Source: Batillaria attramentaria (taxonomy: Eukaryota > Mollusca > Gastropoda > Batillariidae). Taken from it: 64,000 bases of DNA. The stretch lies in assembly GCA_018292915.2 (NCBI GenBank), contig JACVVK020000337.1:207501-271500 (forward strand). Direction: 5' to 3'. Both the position numbers and the translations under genes were made by a program. Shown here in pieces: positions 63,962-64,000 of this stretch; position 1 is the first letter of the stretch, and each line of letters begins with the position of its first letter. The notes under the pieces were generated by a model. That model made no database searches and had not been told where the DNA came from. It was given only the letters and a program-made list of their open reading frames with translations.

Positions 63962-64000
63962 TCACATCACTAATGTATACCATGCGACATGTAAATAAGA

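Larger units (their letters stand above)
62424..64000 (-). other. RBMS intron, 3' part
   Basis: Nothing protein-like was found in either strand. Contains an (AC)n at 63123-63188 and GT/GA simple repeats at 63820-63958. Confidence 0.5.

Overview
This is a window of animal nuclear DNA. It has split genes with GT-AG introns, many dinucleotide microsatellites, tRNA-derived SINEs, LINE tails and small terminal-inverted-repeat elements. The protein similarities and the repeat style (CA/GT and CT microsatellites, oligo-G tracts, SINE tails, 'cgctatataa'-type LINE 3' ends) suggest a lophotrochozoan, most likely a gastropod mollusc. The species call is inference.

Two protein-coding genes are supported. 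On the + strand, about 13.1-38.5 kb, lies a complete NEK10-type protein kinase gene. I joined 33 coding exons with continuous phase into a protein of about 1230 residues: a short N-terminus, an armadillo-repeat region, the kinase domain, a coiled coil, a Ser-rich linker and the conserved C-terminal tail. On the - strand, about 58.7-62.4 kb, are the last four coding exons of an RBMS-family (RBMS/alan shepard) single-stranded nucleic-acid-binding protein. Its RRM exons must lie beyond base 64000. The two genes converge.

Layout. 1-13.1 kb: intergenic and repeat-rich (microsatellites, SINE copies, one TIR element). 13.1-38.5 kb: NEK10, whose introns carry LINE tails, SINEs (including a tandem SINE trimer), several MITEs and an antisense hammerhead ribozyme motif. 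38.5-42.4 kb: probable NEK10 3' UTR or flank with a long-TIR element. 42.4-46.3 kb: boundary between the convergent genes, with simple sequence and a LINE reverse-transcriptase fragment. 46.3-58.7 kb: mostly unique A-rich (+ strand) DNA, best read as RBMS 3' UTR and flank. 58.7-64 kb: RBMS exons and introns.

The best candidates for novelty are four. First, a complete type-I hammerhead ribozyme fold on the - strand at about 38.11-38.17 kb, inside the last NEK10 intron. Second, an unassigned 66-nt phase-symmetric exon-like block that would insert 22 residues in the kinase N-lobe. Third, a three-unit SINE array flanked by one 12-bp target-site duplication. Fourth, a MITE nested in another repeat, with an empty-site paralogue in the same window. 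NEK10 is known as a motile-cilium kinase and RBMS proteins bind RNA; nothing in the sequence shows that they work together.
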